The position numbers and the translations under genes are program-made. The notes under the pieces were generated by a model. The model made no database searches and was not told where the DNA came from. It worked only from the letters and a program-made list of their open reading frames with translations. Below are positions 32,118 through 42,400 of a stretch of 64,000 nt of DNA, piece by piece. This DNA is from Aldehydirespirator sp965204415. Its GTDB lineage: Bacteria > Actinomycetota > Acidimicrobiia > Acidimicrobiales > Aldehydirespiratoraceae. The stretch covers positions 248,001 to 312,000 of the forward strand of contig CBDBEL010000003.1 in the NCBI GenBank assembly GCA_965204415.1. Direction: 5' to 3'. Position 1 is the stretch's first letter. Every line of letters starts with the position of its first letter.

Positions 32118-34360
32118 GTGACAGAATCGCAGGATGACAGCGGCAGCTACCTTGTGCGCGAGTGCCTTCGGCGGTGGGGGGAGGATCTCGTCGACCTCAG
32201 CCGCCGGAACCGCCTGCTGTACTTCAGGCACCTGAAGGCGGGAACGCTTGAGTTCGAGCAGACAGCCCCGACCGTGCTGGCCGGCCTGCGCAGGCCCGGC
32301 CGCTCTCCCGGCTGGGGCATCTACATCCCGCCCGAACCTGGCCCCGAGCCGGATCAGTTGGATTTGGGATCCGAGGCTCGCACGCAGCCTCCGAAGCCGA
32401 CCGAACTCGTCATCGCCGAGAGCATGGGAAAGAGCGGCAGGCAGATCGCGCGAAGCCTGAAGACTCTGGACAGCAAGTCGCGTACGGAGTTCCTCGACAC
32501 CGGCCTGCACATGCTGCATCTCGGTATGGGGTTCCTGCACTGGCGAGATCCCGACCCGCGAGACTCTGAGCGCCACCTCGTTCGAAGCCCGCTGTATCTG
32601 CTGCCTGTCGAGTAGCGCCACGACCGCGCCCAGGGGTCTTGGCGCCTCGTAGAGTCCGACGCTCGAGCGCATGACGGTGCAATCCGCAGTCGAGTGGTGC
32701 GCAAGCCTGATCAGCGTCTTAGGCGCCCTCGCCGACGAGGTGGCCGCCGTCGAGCAGGCGGCAGGCAGCGCCGTTCAGGTTTCTGTCGCAGCGCGCTGGC
32801 TACACAAGCGCGCCGAGCAAGCCTTGTGCGAAGCTGGGGTGGCGGCCTCCGCGGAGTCGGTCCGACACATCGTCGGCGACCGTCTCGCGGCAGCGCCGGA
32901 CGCGCGGAGGCTGCGGACGGCTCCGAATGGGTGTGGCGGGTGCGCGGCCATCTCGACGCCCGCGAGGGCCCGAGCGCCGAGAACGGTCCCGGCCCCGTGA
33001 ATCACACGACGGCGGCACTGCTGATGCAGTCGGCCCGCACCGAGAACGACCTGGCTACGCCCCGGGCACAATTCCAGCAGGCACTCACGGAACTGCTCGG
33101 CGTATTCAAGCCGGATCATGCACACACCCTGCGCAACGACCTGAGCCACATGTTCGAGGACGCGGCCGGGCTGCTGAACGAACTCGAGAACAGCGTGTCA
33201 GACATCCGCGTCTGGTCTGACTTCGTCGAGGCACGACGCGCCCTCGAGCAGGTCGGACTCGGACCCCTCATCGAGGTGTTCGAGCGGGAGCGGCGCCCCG
33301 CAGCCGACATCGGACCCACCGTGAGGCACTCGATCCTGCGACGGTGGGCCGACTACGTGATCGACAGCGACGCACGGCTCAGTCCGGGCGGCAGCGACGA
33401 CCGCGGCCTCATCCGCGACCGCTTCCGGGACCTGGACCAAAAGCTGGTGGCCAACGCCTCGGCGGCCGTGGTGAACGCGTGCGCCCAGCGGCGGCCCACG
33501 TCGCTGGCCGGCGATGCGGCCCACATCAACAAGGAGGCAGAGAAGAAGAAGCGGCACCTGCCGGTACGAAGGCTGCTGGAACGGGCAGGCGAGACCGCTC
33601 AGCTCCTGAAGCCGTGCTTCATGATGAGTCCGCTGTCGGTGTCGAAGTTCCTGCCGCCTGGTCTGCACTTCAACGTCGTGATCTTCGACGAGGCCTCCCA
33701 GGTCAGGGAGGCCGACGCCGCCAACTGCATCTACCGCGGCGGCCACCTCATCGTCGCAGGCGACCAGAAGCAGTTGCCACCCACCAGCTTCTTCGACCGC
33801 ATGGCCGACACCGATGACGAGGACATCGACGAATCCGACATCGACGTTGACGGCTTCGACTCGATCCTCGATTGCTGCAAGGCGCAGGGGTTTCCCTCGC
33901 TGCCGCTAGAATGGCACTATCGAAGCCACCACGAGTCGCTGATCGTCTACTCGAACCACAGCTTCTACGACGGCAGGCTGCATACCTTCCCGGGTGCTGT
34001 GTTCGAGTCGCCCGACCTCGGTGTGGAACTGTTCCACGTGGAAGGCGTCTACCGCCGCGGAACGACCCGCGACAACCGCGAGGAGGCCGCCGAAGTCGTA
34101 GAACGGGTGCTGTTCCACCGCAGACACCATCCCGACGCCACGATCGGTGTGGTCGCTTTGTCCACCGCTCAACAGCGGGCCGTCGAGAACGAGATCGAGC
34201 GCCGCTGGGACAGCGACCCCGAACTGCGAACGCTCGACAGCGATGACCGTCTCGACGGCTTCTTCGTCAAGAACCTCGAGAGCGTCCAAGGAGACGAGCG
34301 CGACATCATCATTCTCATGATCGGCTACGGGCCCGTCCGGGGAGATCGAAGGGTCACCCG
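32118..34360 (+). pseudogene. DUF4011/AAA_12 superfamily-1 helicase, decayed
   Basis: The start is GTG 32118 with GGTGGAG upstream. The first 166 codons give a DUF4011 N-terminus (LRRWGEDLVDLSRRNRLLYFRHL...SPLYLLPVE), then TAG at 32613-32615 interrupts the frame, which continues as RHDRAQGSWRLVES. Frame shifts and deletion follow: the Walker A region is missing. From about 33000 a long frame restores the SF1 helicase back half with FDEASQVREADA (motif II), AGDQKQLPPTSF (motif III), LEWHYRSHHESL (motif IV) and SVQGDERDIIILMIGYGP (motif V). It breaks off at about 34340 before motif VI and the usual C-terminal nuclease. Clearly a pseudogene of a defence-associated helicase. Confidence 0.8.
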
Positions 34361-34500
34361 ACCGACTGAGGCTCAAGGACTGACGATGCCCCTCCTCCGC
34401 AGTTGTGGACAACTGCCCCGCCCCAAGACGGACGGTTCAGCCACAGGCCGGACGACAGAAGCGAGATGTCAGCCAAGACCGGGGCAGCTCCAATCCAGGT

Positions 34501-34653
34501 TTAACGCTCACGTTTCACGCCTCCAATTCGGCCTCGGGAGTCCTTGGTGATGGCGAACCCGCCATCGTTTGGCTCGCGCTTCGTCCATCCCGCCGGCGCT
34601 CGGTCTGCTGCACCACCCTCTTGACCGCCTTCGTTCGTTCGCTCCTCCGACAT
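34501..34653 (-). CDS. Small basic 50-residue protein
   Basis: A minus-strand frame from ATG 34653 (MSEERTNEGGQEGG) to TAA 34501. An excellent ribosome site (AAGGAAGGAGA, 8 nt before the ATG) and an AT-rich promoter-like stretch (GTTAGCATTATAC) lie upstream. The C-terminal half is ordered-looking and basic (WTKREPNDGGFAITKD, then SRGRIGGVKRER). The combination of AT-rich promoter, strong ribosome site and biased composition makes it credible although it is very short. No family is recognised; it could be a small nucleic-acid-binding protein, which is speculation. Confidence 0.5.
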   Translation of the reverse strand: MSEERTNEGGQEGGAADRAPAGWTKREPNDGGFAITKDSRGRIGGVKRER

Positions 34654-35176
34654 CAGAACATCTCCTTCCTTTTAGTATAATGCTAACTAGTATGATGTAT
34701 GTCTCTCCGACGGCTGCCTTGAGGGCGCCCGCTCCCCAAGCTTGCCAGCAGGGTATGTCACCTCGATGCTCGCCCGGTGGACGGCGTGCAGCATCTGGCT
34801 CCTTCTCTGGGTCGGGCACCGACCGGGGGACGGCCAGACGGCCCTTCCGGCGAGGCCATGTGCTCCTCCCCCCAATTGCGAGATCCCTGACGCTCTTGGC
34901 TCGTCCGGACATACAAGTCGGTGACTCCGGATCCGTCAAATGCTCGCCAGGCCCCAGGCTGCGACGATCGTCCAGGATCCTGCTAGCGGTGGCCACCAGA
35001 ACAGCTAGACGCCGTAGGTACCCCGACATGTTGCGTCACCCCCTCGCTGTAACTCTGAACGACACTCGCTCCACTCGGCAAGGGCAAGGCACCACGACCA
35101 CCAAGGGAGACGAAGGCTCTCGGCACTCAGGACGGTCGTTGGTGGAGCGGCCTTGGAGGCCTGCAAGGATGCAGTC
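34654..35176. other. Intergenic stretch with AT-rich promoter-like island
   Basis: About 520 bases without a supported gene. An AT-rich island at 34670-34705 contains TATAAT (plus strand) and, on the minus strand, the GTTAGCAT motif that serves the small gene at 34501-34653. The rest is GC-rich, with only shadow frames. Confidence 0.45.
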
Positions 35177-36691
35177 ATGAATCGAATCTGGTGCTGGGTT
35201 GCACGGAGGCGTAGCAGCGCGACTCGCTCGTCGCTAACGGTCGACGATTCAGATGCGCGAGGGTCTTCAGCACCAGTGCCGGCGCCGTTCATTGACTTGG
35301 CCGATCGGAGGGACCTGACCTTCGCGCTTCTGGATGACACCAAGGCCTGGCGGGAGCGCGCCGTTCACGAGATCGTCCTGCGCGACAGCGACCACGTCGA
35401 CGTCGCCACCGCGTACCAAGTGCGACTACCTGTAGACGTCATCCGACGATACGAGCCGACCGTCCGGCCCGGCGACCGCGTTCGACTGCTCCTGCCGTTC
35501 ACCATTCGGCCCAAGCAACTCCTTCTCAATGTCGACTTCTCTGGCGTCAAGGGCGAGCCCTGTGCGCTGCTCCCTCGAACGAGAGACTCGGAGTTGCAGG
35601 CCGCATACCTGACACACCTCGACAGCGAGTCTCTGGGTGATCAACCGCTGCTCGACAATCTCTGGAGAGGAGTGTCGGCCTACACGGTGCGGGCCTGGCG
35701 GAAGCATCGAAACGACACACAACCCAGAGCATGGCGTCGCCTATTGCCGGGGTATCACAACTTGTGGCAAGAGAGAGCCTTGACCGCCTATCTCAATGCA
35801 GATCTCGCGCTCGACATAGAAGCGGCCCACATCGCTCGATGGTTGAGCAACATCGAGGGTGCTCGAGAACGACTGGTCGACGCGCTCGGCGAGGGCGAAG
35901 ACCGCGAGTCCTCCTCTGAGTGCATTCTCCTTGCTATCCCATTTATGCCAGTTCGGCCTGACACGATTCAAGATATTGAAGACCTTGTAGAGCATTTCTG
36001 TGTAACCGTGCCGAGGATGAATGACAGATCGCTTAGGGCTCTCGCCGAGTACGGCCGAAGATGGGAGGCGATTCTCGAGACGGTCGTCCCCGTGGGACAG
36101 GCCTGTTCCGTCAAGCTGTCGGAGCAGCGCCCCTGGATCGGAGTACCCCCAGCTAGTCGATCCGCGGGACCGCTAGACGCAGTGACTTGGTCAGATCTAG
36201 ATCAGATGTTGGCGTTGGGCGAGGCAAAGACTACCCATATCGAGATCCGGGCCGCCGACCACGACGTTGTACTTCACCACCCACGAATCACCGATCTGGT
36301 GGACCAACGAGAGGCTGTCGCTGTCGTCGAGGCCCGCGAGACGCAAGATGCTATTGCCCTCTATGCGGCGGGATCCGATGAGCGGCGATTCGCGCGAGTC
36401 CGAGTGCAAGCACGCGTCCGGCGAGGGCACCGGATTCTTGTGAGCTGGTTGCTGGCATTGATGATCGCTGCGGGACTAGTCGCATACCAACTCCCATCCG
36501 ACGACCAACTGGTGGAGTCCTTGGCGCTGTTGACCTTCCCCCTTACATTGGCAGGAGCGGTAGTCCTATGGCGAGAGACGACATCGCTTGCCGAACGCCT
36601 GCTACGCCCTTGGCGGATGCTCCTCGTCCTCGGGATCAGTTGGATCTGGGCAATAGCACTCGCGAGGCTGCTGCTTCGAGTTGACGGGTGA
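35177..36691 (+). CDS. Hypothetical membrane protein with large cytosolic domain
   Basis: 504 residues from ATG 35177 (MNRIWCWVARRRSSA), with an AGGA 9 nt upstream; TTG 35153 is the longer alternative. About 410 soluble residues contain segments such as AYQVRLPVDVIRRYEPTVRPGDRVRLLLPF, possibly a beta-rich region, and a helical middle. Three C-terminal hydrophobic segments follow (ILVSWLLALMIAAGLVAYQL, ESLALLTFPLTLAGAVVLW, PWRMLLVLGISWIWAIALA). The layout is a membrane-tethered protein of unknown function. It stands alone between decayed helicase sequence and the convergent TOTE-type gene. Family not recognised. Confidence 0.65.
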   Translation: MNRIWCWVARRRSSATRSSLTVDDSDARGSSAPVPAPFIDLADRRDLTFALLDDTKAWRERAVHEIVLRDSDHVDVATAYQVRLPVDVIRRYEPTVRPGDRVRLLLPFTIRPKQLLLNVDFSGVKGEPCALLPRTRDSELQAAYLTHLDSESLGDQPLLDNLWRGVSAYTVRAWRKHRNDTQPRAWRRLLPGYHNLWQERALTAYLNADLALDIEAAHIARWLSNIEGARERLVDALGEGEDRESSSECILLAIPFMPVRPDTIQDIEDLVEHFCVTVPRMNDRSLRALAEYGRRWEAILETVVPVGQACSVKLSEQRPWIGVPPASRSAGPLDAVTWSDLDQMLALGEAKTTHIEIRAADHDVVLHHPRITDLVDQREAVAVVEARETQDAIALYAAGSDERRFARVRVQARVRRGHRILVSWLLALMIAAGLVAYQLPSDDQLVESLALLTFPLTLAGAVVLWRETTSLAERLLRPWRMLLVLGISWIWAIALARLLLRVDG

Positions 36692-36915
36692 TGGGTAGAC
36701 GGAGCCAGGGCCACGCACCAGACCTTGGTGAGATCTGGGCTGCCGATTCTGGCCTTCTGCCCCCGATACCCAGACACAACCGCAGGAAGTCAACAACGAT
36801 GAGGACCGTGTCACTGAGGGCCCTGTCATCGCCAACGCCACCGTCGACCGGCTGGATCGGCGTCGGCTCGTCTCGACGGTCTGTTCGACGCTCTCAGGGT
36901 CGAGTTCAAGGGGCA

Positions 36916-39276
36916 TCACCGCAGTTGCGGAGGGGTGGGGTTGGCGTGGGAGGCCTTGTCGAATCCGAGGGTCTTGTAGGCGCTGAGGCGTTTGGTGTGC
37001 ATGCGGGCGAGGACGTTGATGTTGTTGTCGACGTAGTCGTGGAGTTCGACGTCGTGTTTGGCGCTGTGGGCCCGTAGGAGCCGGCCGACGTATTGCACGA
37101 CCCGTCCTTTGAACGCGATGGGGAAGGCGAGGAAGAGGGTGTCGAGTCGGGGCCAGTCGAACCCTTCGCCGAGGTAGGAGCCGGTGGCGACGACAACGAT
37201 CCCGGTGTCGTCGCGGGCAGCGGCCATCGCGTCATGGACCGCGGCGAGGGCCTTCTTGCCGAGCCCTCCTTTGAGTATGTGGGCTTCGTAGCCTGCAGCG
37301 GCGAGTTGGTGGCATATGGCATCGATGTGGGCGGTCCGCTGGGTGAGAACGAGACAGGTCCGTCCGGAGTCGAGTGCTTGCACGACATCTGTGCAGATCT
37401 GTGTCGTGCGTCGCTCGTCATCAGCGAGTGCGCCGAGGACCTCCTGGATCGAGGCTGTGTCGTCGTGGACGAAGCCTGTGGGATGCACGATCAGTCGGCG
37501 TTGGACGAGCCTCGTGACGGGCAGGTCGCCGGGGCGGGTCTCGTGGCGGGTCGGGCCACACTGCAAGGCGATGATGCCCTCGAGCCCGTCGCGGCGATAC
37601 GGGGTGGCGGTGAGGCCGAGCCAGCGACGGGTCGGCGCAGTGCGTACGCAGGCCTCGAAGGAAACAGCCGGCAGGTGGTGGCACTCGTCGACGACGATCA
37701 GCCCATATCGGGCGAACAGCTCGTCGGCTCGTTCTTGGCGGGCGAGGCTCTGGATCATCGCGACATCGACCACACAGCCCGGCCTGTCTTGACCGCCGCC
37801 GATCACGCCGACCTCCTCGCCGTCGAGGCTGAGATGCTCAGCGAGCCGCTCGCGCCACTGCGCAAGAAGCGGTCTGCGGTCGACCAGCACCAGGGTCGGC
37901 TGTTGATGATGGGCGATGACGGCGCACGCAGTCACGGTCTTGCCCGCGCCCGGTGGGGCGACGATCACGGCAAGCTCATGGCCGACGACCGCGTCGACTG
38001 CTTGTTGCTGGTGGGGCTCCAGCGTGCTGACGAAACGCAACTCGATGCTCTCGTGGTCGGGGCGGCGATCAGTGATGTCGAGCTGGCTTCCCGCCCTGTC
38101 GACCAGTTCAGTGACATGGCTGATGAGGCCGCGTGGGAGGTGGATCGATTCGAGGTCCTCGCGGTAGCAGCGAATGAACCGGGGCGTGTCCCAGGTGGAG
38201 AACCGCATCCGTTCCTTCTCGTAGAACTCGGGGTTCGCTAACGACCCCAGATGCTTCAGCCCAGCGACGAGCGCCGGCGGCAGACCGGCCCGGCGAAGCG
38301 ACAGCATCCCGCCGAGTTGGGCATCGATCACCGCGGGCGGCTTCGGACCCTCGGAACTGGCCAGGTCGGCCAATGACAGGCTAGGGCCGGCCGTCACCGG
38401 GCGAAGAGTGTCGGCCAGCGCCTCCACTGCCTCGCACGACATGCGCGACACGCTGGAGAGCAAGGCCCACTGGTCCGGCCACGGTTGCATCGTCGTCGGG
38501 TCCAAGAACACCGTCGCGCCCCGAGAGACGCGTTCGCCATGGAGAGGAAGCGCGATGAGGTTGCCGAACGAGCCCTTGGGCATGAAGTCCTGGGACGGGA
38601 AGAACCGGTCATAGCTGGCCAAGTCGAGCTCGGCCCTCGTGGCCATGGCCTGTCGCAGCAGGCCCATGCCCATCGCACGGGCGGCGGTAGCAGCCACGGA
38701 GTGCTCGAAGAACACCCACACATGGGCACCGTCGCCGGACCGTGACCGCTCCAACACCGCGGGCACCCCAGCGCCATGGCACCGGTCCAGGAAAGCGAGA
38801 GCGTCCAACGCCCACGAGCCGCCATCGAAGTCACAGGCCAACAACCGGCACGTGTCGCCACCCATCAGCGGGTAGATCCCGACGGTGACGTCCCCTCGGA
38901 GATGCGAGGCAAGCACGTCGTCGGTCAGTGGCAGATAGTCCCTCGATCCCCGCCCCTTGTTCGACCAGCCGCCACGAACCGCAGGCGACCAACCCGACTT
39001 CCCGGTGTTCGGGTTCTCCCAACGCCGGGCATAGACATCGGACCGAGCACCGAATAGCGACCGAACCAGGTCGATCTTGTCACCCGAGCTCGACGCCTGG
39101 GTGACCCCAGAGGTCCTCGCGGCTGCGCCGAACAGACTGGGCGCCCATGCCCGGCGATGCCCGTCGCCCGTCCTAGCGTTGAAGCCCATCAGATCGTGGA
39201 GCCGCTCGACCTCGGCGCGCAGCCGCTCGACCTCGGCCAACAACTGTGACCGGGACGGCTCCTGCACAGCACCCAC
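36916..39276 (-). CDS. TOTE-type archaeo-eukaryotic primase fused to SF2 helicase
   Basis: A 786-residue fusion. A short N-terminal coiled coil (RSQLLAEVERLRAEVERLHDL) precedes an archaeo-eukaryotic primase domain: catalytic CDFDGG with D149 and D151, GDGAHVWVFFE with H185, and the later DFMPKGSFGNLIALP. A DEAD/DEAH helicase follows, with Walker A APPGAGKT at about 439-446, VVDECHH at about 526, LTATPYRRDG and YVGRLLRAH as motif VI. This domain order is described for TOTE conflict systems, thought to act against invading DNA. No accompanying TOTE nuclease or other component is adjacent, so this is a stand-alone copy. Complete, with no disruptions. Confidence 0.87.
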   Translation of the reverse strand: MGAVQEPSRSQLLAEVERLRAEVERLHDLMGFNARTGDGHRRAWAPSLFGAAARTSGVTQASSSGDKIDLVRSLFGARSDVYARRWENPNTGKSGWSPAVRGGWSNKGRGSRDYLPLTDDVLASHLRGDVTVGIYPLMGGDTCRLLACDFDGGSWALDALAFLDRCHGAGVPAVLERSRSGDGAHVWVFFEHSVAATAARAMGMGLLRQAMATRAELDLASYDRFFPSQDFMPKGSFGNLIALPLHGERVSRGATVFLDPTTMQPWPDQWALLSSVSRMSCEAVEALADTLRPVTAGPSLSLADLASSEGPKPPAVIDAQLGGMLSLRRAGLPPALVAGLKHLGSLANPEFYEKERMRFSTWDTPRFIRCYREDLESIHLPRGLISHVTELVDRAGSQLDITDRRPDHESIELRFVSTLEPHQQQAVDAVVGHELAVIVAPPGAGKTVTACAVIAHHQQPTLVLVDRRPLLAQWRERLAEHLSLDGEEVGVIGGGQDRPGCVVDVAMIQSLARQERADELFARYGLIVVDECHHLPAVSFEACVRTAPTRRWLGLTATPYRRDGLEGIIALQCGPTRHETRPGDLPVTRLVQRRLIVHPTGFVHDDTASIQEVLGALADDERRTTQICTDVVQALDSGRTCLVLTQRTAHIDAICHQLAAAGYEAHILKGGLGKKALAAVHDAMAAARDDTGIVVVATGSYLGEGFDWPRLDTLFLAFPIAFKGRVVQYVGRLLRAHSAKHDVELHDYVDNNINVLARMHTKRLSAYKTLGFDKASHANPTPPQLR

Positions 39277-39403
39277 CTGCCGACAATCCTATGGCCTCGG
39301 AGGATGTGCCCTGCGCGCCGAAGGTGTAGCGGCTCTCTAGGCTCGAGAACGGACGGACAACTGCGAGGTCTTCACCGTGCTGTTGATCCTGTTCGGAGTC
39401 ATC

Positions 39404-42400
39404 TCAACCCGACTCCCGGGGCCCGAAACGGCCTCCGGCTGTGGAGATGCCCCAGCATTCGATGGTGCCGTCGGGTCGCAGCCCGCAGGTGTGGTGGGTG
39501 CCGGCTGCGATGGCGGTGAACTGCCCAGATGGCGGGTCGCCTTGGCCGAAGTCGTCATCGCCCCAGCAGTCGATGGTGCCGTCGGTTCTTAGCCCGCAGG
39601 TGTGGTAGGTGCTGGCCGCGATGGCGGTGAACTGCCCGCCCGGGGCATCGGTTTGGCCGTGGGCGTTCCAGCCCCAGCAGTCGACCGTGAAGTCGGGCCT
39701 GAGTCCGCAGCTGTGGCTCCAGCCAATGGCCGTTGCGATGAACCGCCCGTCCGGAGGGTCGGTCTGGCCGAAGACGTTCCAGCCCCAGCAGCCGACCGTG
39801 TAGTCGGCTCTGATGGCGCAGGAGTGTGAGCCGCCGGCTGCGATGGCGGTGAACTGCCCGCCGGGCGCCACGGTCGCGCCGCTGTCGCCTCTTGCGCCCC
39901 AGCATCCGATGGTGCCGTCGGGTCGCAGCCCGCAGCTGTGGCTCCAGCCGGCTGCGATGGCGGTGAACTGCCCGTCGGGAGGGACTAGGGCACTGAGCGC
40001 GCCGCCCCAGCATTCGATGGTGCCGTCGGGTCGCAGCCCGCATGTGTGGTGGGTGCCGGCTGCGATGGCGGTGAATCGACCGTCCGTCGGCGGCCCGGTA
40101 TCACTCTTCTCGAGCCCCAGGTTGAAGAAGTCGTGCGGATCGGGGTTGCCCCAGCATTCGACGGTGTTGTCGGGTCGCAGTCCGCAGTTGAAGTAGTCGC
40201 CGGCGGTGATGGCCGAGAACTGCCCGTCCGGCGGGTCGGTTTGCCCGTGGTCGTCGTAGCCCCAGCACTCGAGTTCTCCGCCGGCCAACAGGCCGCAGGT
40301 GTGACTCGATCCGGCTGTCACGGCGACGAATCCCTTGCCGGGCGCAGGATGGGGGGCGTTGTCCATGCGTCCCCAGCAGATGATGGCGCTGTCGGTTCTA
40401 AGCCCGCAGTTGTGGAACTCGCCGGCGGTGATGGCCGCGAAGTGTCCGTCCGGTGGGTCGGATTGGTCGAAGTCGTTGTCGCCCCAGCATTCGATGGTGC
40501 CGTCGGTCCTGAGGCCACAGCTGTGGAAGAAACCGGCCGCGACGGCGATGAACTGCCCGCTTGGCGGATTGGTCTGGCCGTGGGAGTTGTCGCCCCAGCA
40601 TTCGATGGTGCCGTCGGTACGCACCGCGCAACTGTGTTGGCGGCGGGCTGTTATGGCGGTGAACTGCCCGTCTGGCGGGCTGGCTTGGCCGTCGGTGTTC
40701 CAGCCCCAGCATGCAATGGTGCCGTCGGTACGCACCGCGCAACTGTGCAGGTTACCTCCGGCGACGGCGGTGTAACGGCCCTCGGGCGGGTCGCCTTGAC
40801 CGCTGTGGCTGGCTCCCCAGCATGCAATGGTGCCGTCGGGACGCAATCCGCAGGCGTGGCCGCCTCCGGCGGCGACGGTGACGAACTCGCCGTCGGGAAC
40901 GGCGGTCTGGCCGTACTTGTCCCCCCAGCACTCGACGGTGCTGTCAGCGCGCAGGCCGCAGGTGAAGTCGCCGCCCCCGGCTATGACGCCGCCGCCGTCC
41001 AGCGGCGGGTTCAAGGCGCTCGGCGGCTCGGTTTGCGGCTCGGGTCCGGGCCTGCCGGACGGCACGCGCGCCCCCCAGCAGGCGACGGTGTTGTCGGGTC
41101 GCAGCCCGCAGGTGTGGTAGGTGCTAGCGGCGATCGAGATGAACTCGTCCGGCGGCGGGTCGGCCTGGCCGAAGTCGTTGTCGCCCCAGCATTCGGCCGT
41201 GCCGTCGCCACGAAGCCCGCAGGTGTGCGATCCCGCCGCGGCGATGGCGCGGAACGATCCTCTGGGGGCGTTCAGTTGGCCGTGCTGGTTCCGGCCCCAG
41301 CAGGCCGCGGTGCCGTCGACGCGGAGTCCGCAGGCATGGTGGGTGCCCGCGGTCACGGAGGCGAACAGGCCCCCCGGGACGCCGCTCACCGGCCAGCCGG
41401 TACCTTCCCAGCACATGACGGTGCCGTCGGCGCGGAGTCCGCAGAGGTTCTCGCCGCGCAGAGAGACCGCCGTGAACCGGATGTCGGGCGATGCCGAGTT
41501 GTCGAAGTTGTCTCCCCAGCACGCCAGCGTGTTGTCGGTTCGCAGCCCGCAGGCTCGGGGGCTGCCGGCCACTATGTCGGTGAAGGCGTCGTCGGGCGGC
41601 TCCACCCAGCCCGTGTGGCCCCAGCACTCGACGCGGCCTTCGGCCCGCAGCCCGCACGACTGGTAGTGGTCGACCGCTATGGCGGTGAACTCCCCGGCCG
41701 GCGCGTCGGTTTGGCCGTACTCGTTGCTGCCCCAGCAGGCGATGGCACGGTCCACGCCGAGTGCGCAGCTGTGGTCCCCGCTGACGGCGACCGAGGTGAA
41801 GCGTCCCTCGGGAGCGTCGGCCTGGCCGGCGGCGTTGCTGCCCCAGCAGGCCACGGTGCCGTCGGTCCGCAGCCCGCAGTTGTGCAAGGGGCCGGTGGAC
41901 ACCGACACGAACCTGCCCTCCACAGAGTCGGCCTGCCCCTCGTACGGGCCGCCCCAGCAGACCACGGACCCGTCGATGCGCAGCCCGCAGCTGTGCGCCC
42001 TGCCGGCCGTGACGGCAGCGAAGCGTCCCGCGGGAGCGTCGGCCTGGCCGCTGCCGTTGCCTCCCCAGCACACGATGGAATCGTCGGCTCGCAGACCACA
42101 GGTGTGCCACGAGCCCGCGCTCACGGCCCGGAACTCTCCATCGGGGGCGTCGACCTGACCCGATCCGTTGCCTCCCCAGCAGCGCACGGTCCGGTCGGTG
42201 CCCAGGGCGCATGTGTGGACCCACCCCGCGGTCGCCGCGGTGAAGGCCATGTCGGGGGCGTCGGTGCTGCCGTGCCGGTTCGTCCCCCAGCATTCCGGCG
42301 TGCCGTCGGCTCGCAGCCCGCACACGTGGACGTGCCCGGCCGCGACGGCGATGAACTCTCCCACGGCCTCCCCCGAGAAGTCGCCGCCGCTGCAGACGAT

